Origin: Strigops habroptila
Lineage: Eukaryota; Chordata; Aves; Psittaciformes; Psittacidae
Reading direction: 5' to 3'
DNA: 64,000 bases
Assembly (NCBI RefSeq): GCF_004027225.2
Contig: NC_044277.2
Span: 71,797,900-71,861,899, forward strand
Part shown: piece by piece, positions 61,000 through 64,000 of the stretch
How positions within the stretch are numbered: position 1 is the first letter of the stretch
How the letters are laid out: each line of letters begins with the position of its first letter
Notes under the pieces: generated by a model
Database searches by the model: none
What the model was told of the DNA's origin: nothing
The model's input: the letters and a program-made list of their open reading frames with translations, nothing else
Translations under genes and position numbers: made by a program

Positions 61000-62760
61000 T
61001 ACGCGTGCAACCCCGACCCACCGCGCACCCGTGGGTCCTTCCCGGGGTGGTGGCTACCAGCGCCCCGGCCCCGCTGTCGCCGCCCCCGGCCCGCCTCGCC
61101 GCCAGGGCCGCGCTGCCCGTGCTGCCGCAGCGCGGGGCGGAGCGGGCCCCGCCGAGCCCCGCAGCGGCGGTGCCGCCTGGCGCGTAGGCAGCGCGGGGGG
61201 CGCGGCGGGGTCTGCGGCCGGGGGAGCCCCGAGCGGCCCCGCTCCCCCCCCCCCGCCCCGCCGGAGCCGCGCGGCCCGCCCGCGGGCGGCGCCGAACAAA
61301 GGGCCGGAGCGCGCCGCGCCGCTGCGGGCGGGCGCCGAGGCAAGGGGCTGCCGCTGCGGGCCTCGGCCCCCCCTCACCGGGGGGAGGTGCCCGGCGCGGC
61401 GCGGCGCGGGGACCGGCCCGCCGGGGAGCCGCCGGGGATTGGCTCGGCCGGGTGCGAGCCGAAGGTGCCGGGGAAGCCATCTGCAGCGCAGGCGATTCCG
61501 CCGCCGCCGCGCGTGGGGGGAGGGGGCTCTCCCTTGCGGCCCGTTTGAGTCTTTTTTGATTCCTCCCCCCCCCGCTTTTGTCTTTTCCCTTTTCACGGGA
61601 TCATGGCCACGGCGGCGGGGCCGTGATGTCCCCGGCAGCAGCCCTGCTGCTGCTGCAATGCTGCCCGCAGCAACCCTAGTGAGGGGAGGTGTTTGAGCGG
61701 CGGCCGCACGTCCTCCCCGCGGCACCGCCGCCGCCGCCTTTCCCCGCGCCCCGTGCGACCACACCGGCGGGAGAGGGGCCCCGCCGCCCGGCAACAGCGG
61801 ATCCGCCGAGCGGGGCTTTAAATTCATCATCGTAATATTAATAATAATAAACCCAACCCCGCAACCCATCAAGGCGAGAAGGAGAGCGGAGCCGCGCACA
61901 ACATGGCCACTCTGCTGCGGAAAATCGGGCTGATCCGGCTGCACAACCGGGACACGGAGGACCCCAAGCACCACCACCACCGCAGCAGCCAGCAGGGCTC
62001 CTCGCTCAGGGGCAGGGGCAACCAGAAGAACAGCAGCAACAAGCCGCAGCCGCAGGGCCCCCCCGGGGGCGGCGGCTGCAGCAGCAGCAGCAGCGAGAGC
62101 AGCCCCGGGGGCCACAAGAACAAGAAGGCGCCGGAGCTCGCCAAGCAGCCCTCGCAGCCGCGATCGGGCGGCGGCAAGGAGAAGCCGCGGGAAGCGGCCA
62201 GGGAGCCCGGCGCCGGTAAGGAGGCGGCGCAGCGGCCCGGCCCCGGCCCCGGCTCCGGCTCCGGGTGCGGGTCGGGGCCGGCGCCGCTGGTGCCGCTGCC
62301 GTCGGGGTCGGGTCCGCTGGCGCCCGCGGGCCGGCAGCAGCACTGCACGCAGGTGCGGACGCGGCGGCTGATGAAGGAGCTGCAGGACATCGCGCGCCTC
62401 AGCGACCGCTTCATCTCGGTGGAGCTGGTGGACGAGAGCCTCTTCGACTGGAATGTGAAGCTGCACCAGGTGGACAAGGACTCGGTGCTGTGGCAGGACA
62501 TGAAGGAGACCAACACGGAGTACATCCTGCTCAACCTCACCTTCCCCGACAACTTCCCCTTCTCGCCACCCTTCATGAGGGTGCTCAGCCCGCGCCTGGA
62601 GAACGGCTACGTCCTCGACGGCGGAGCCATCTGCATGGAGCTGCTCACCCCCCGCGGCTGGTCCAGCGCCTACACCGTGGAGGCCGTCATGAGGCAGTTT
62701 GCGGCCAGCTTGGTCAAGGGGCAGGTAGGGGGGCCCGGGGGCTCTCTCTCTGCGAGCGTG
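61000..62760 (+). promoter_or_regulatory. UBE2QL1: CpG island and promoter region of UBE2QL1
   Basis: This is the most GC- and CpG-rich stretch of the window. It starts abruptly after AT-rich simple repeats and covers the presumed promoter, 5' untranslated region and exon 1. It contains long C and G runs (for example 61244-61254), tandem GCGGC units at 61393-61410, and a short AAT run at 61840-61850 just upstream of the start codon. There is no clear TATA box. The transcription start is unknown. Confidence 0.75.
61903..62724 (+). CDS. UBE2QL1: Ubiquitin-conjugating enzyme E2 Q-like 1, first coding exon (partial gene)
   Basis: A 274-codon exon. Residues 157-274, from [20 protein letters not shown] to [12 protein letters not shown], match the UBC-fold core of UBE2QL1. 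The active-site cysteine is Cys244 in [16 protein letters not shown], which is Cys88 counted from Met157. Like other UBE2Q-family E2s, it has no classical HPN motif. It would accept ubiquitin from E1 and pass it to substrates with an E3. The start at 61903 has a strong context (AACATGG) and is the first ATG after an in-frame TAA at 61819. Residues 1-156 are low complexity: His run 23-26, Ser run 60-64, and a Gly/Pro/Ser-rich stretch at 112-143. The exon ends at a donor, CAG|GTAGGG. The C-terminal exon (beginning GRICRK in human, from memory) is not in the window, as expected if the intron is long. Confidence 0.93.
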
Positions 62761-64000
62761 TGGCAGGGCGTGCGTGCCTGTGTGCATGTTTGGATAGGGA
62801 CCCCAAAGGGCAGCGGGTGAAGCCCTGCCTGTGGCTGACCTTGGCCAGGCCTGGGTGACAGCTCTCCCCCAAGGACCTGGCGTCACTGGTGAGAAGGGGA
62901 CAGGAGCACACATGTTCTGCTCTGGGGTCCCTTCTCTGTCAGGCACAGCAGAGATACGTATGGGGCAGCTTGAAGGAGCAAGGAGCACGTGCATCTGTCG
63001 CGTCCTCCTGCACATCTTTTGTCCCTGTGCTTGGCTCTGCTGCGTGTGGCACCAAGATGTCATGCTCATTGGCACCAAGCTGTCATGCCTGTTGCCCCTG
63101 AGAGGCATCTCCCTCACCCCAGAGCAAAAGGGGCTCTTCAGGCTGCAGCGGGGTTTGGGATTCAAGTCCTCCACCTCCTGTCCTTTGCCAACTAGACAGC
63201 CATACTTTCTGGTCCTCTCCGTGAAGGGCTGCCGCTGGCACAGGGCGCGACAGCGCTGGAGCTGCTGCCCCCAGGTCTTTGTGTGGTGCTGTCCTGTGTA
63301 GCATCCCTCGGGGGAGAAGAAGCAACCCCGGGTTTGGGGCTTGGTACACAGGGCAGAGGTGTGGCACAGGGTTACATCTGGAATTGCTGCCTGAGCTGCC
63401 GGCAAAGTTGTGCCAGTTTATAACCTCGCTGCCCGAAGGAAACAAGTCATTTCGGGCACGTACTGCAGTTGCAGCAGCCAGACAGTTCCTGCCAGTTCTG
63501 CTCTCTGGAGGAGGTGCCTGGTTTCCCCAGCAGAGGATCTCATCTGAGCTGAATCAATGTGGTTTATGCTTTTTTTTTTCTTCTGCAGAGTATCCTTAGA
63601 AGTATTTCTTAAGCTGTTTTTATTGAATGGGTAAATATTGCTGGTGAAACTCACAGACAGTCTTTGGTTACTGTAGTGGGCAATATACACATGACTGTGA
63701 CAGGGTGATTTTCCTGTTCACTTAATGAATGCCCTTGAACCCAGGGGACATGCACAGCTCCACGTCTGTGAATAAATGATGCTAAGTAACTTCTTAAATT
63801 CGTCTCTTGGAAAGGAGGTGGGAGGGGGAAGCGTAAATAATAACATATTTTTCATTTGCTTAAAAATGAGGTTACTCCTGTTTGCCTCTGTGGAACTACT
63901 TGCATGAGCAGAAGTGAAAGTTTGGGATTTTTTAAGACTGAGAATTAATTTTTGATTGTTTAAAAGACCCTTTTGTAAATGGCTGTTGTCCTTTTTCTCT
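62725..64000 (+). other. UBE2QL1: 5' part of UBE2QL1 intron 1
   Basis: The sequence after the exon 1 donor falls from GC-rich to AT-rich with no sign of the conserved C-terminal exon. Several open frames here are short and resemble nothing known. It is interpreted as the start of a large intron that runs out of the window. Confidence 0.8.

Noticed and set aside
61031-61696. A 221-codon plus-strand frame upstream of UBE2QL1
   Set aside because: It is low complexity, made of Ala, Arg, Gly and Pro, and lies in the GC-rich promoter region. It is in another frame from UBE2QL1 and has no recognisable motif.
61054-63405. A 783-codon open frame on the minus strand across the UBE2QL1 CpG island
   Set aside because: It is antisense to the well-supported UBE2QL1 exon. 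Its composition is Arg, Ala, Pro and Gly from CpG-rich DNA in which stop codons are rare, and no domain is visible.
1-64000. tRNA, snRNA, CRISPR arrays, endogenous retrovirus LTRs
   Set aside because: I looked for their usual sequence signatures on both strands and saw none convincing. Degenerate copies could be missed without a search tool.

Overview
The window looks like a bird genome. It carries many CR1 retrotransposon fragments whose 3' ends finish in the ATTCTATGATTCTATGAT-type octamer tail, and two vertebrate genes, MED10 and UBE2QL1, that I recall as neighbours on human 5p15. I cannot name the species. Most of the sequence is AT-rich, non-coding and intron or intergenic in character. 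No bacterial features, CRISPR arrays, RNA genes or recognisable retroviral LTRs were seen.

Layout. Bases 1 to about 39,400 are a gene desert holding old and younger CR1 fragments on both strands, simple repeats and a few inverted repeats. Bases 39,400 to 43,050 hold the complete MED10 gene on the minus strand: four coding exons, all splice sites readable, 136 codons, and a CpG-rich promoter with a dense array of CCACGCCCC boxes. Bases 43,050 to 61,000 are another gene-free interval with one long decayed CR1 copy at about 46,400-47,430. Bases 61,000 to 62,760 are a large CpG island containing the first coding exon of UBE2QL1 on the plus strand; its second exon lies beyond the window. MED10 and UBE2QL1 are transcribed away from each other, about 19 kb apart.

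Function. MED10 is a subunit of the Mediator middle module, needed for RNA polymerase II transcription. UBE2QL1 is a ubiquitin-conjugating E2 enzyme of the UBE2Q family. They are neighbours by ancient linkage and nothing in the sequence suggests a shared pathway. The most notable observation is that the bird UBE2QL1 reading frame extends 156 codons upstream of the methionine that starts the short human protein as I remember it, adding a low-complexity, probably disordered N-terminal region. I found no convincing evidence of a wholly new biological system.
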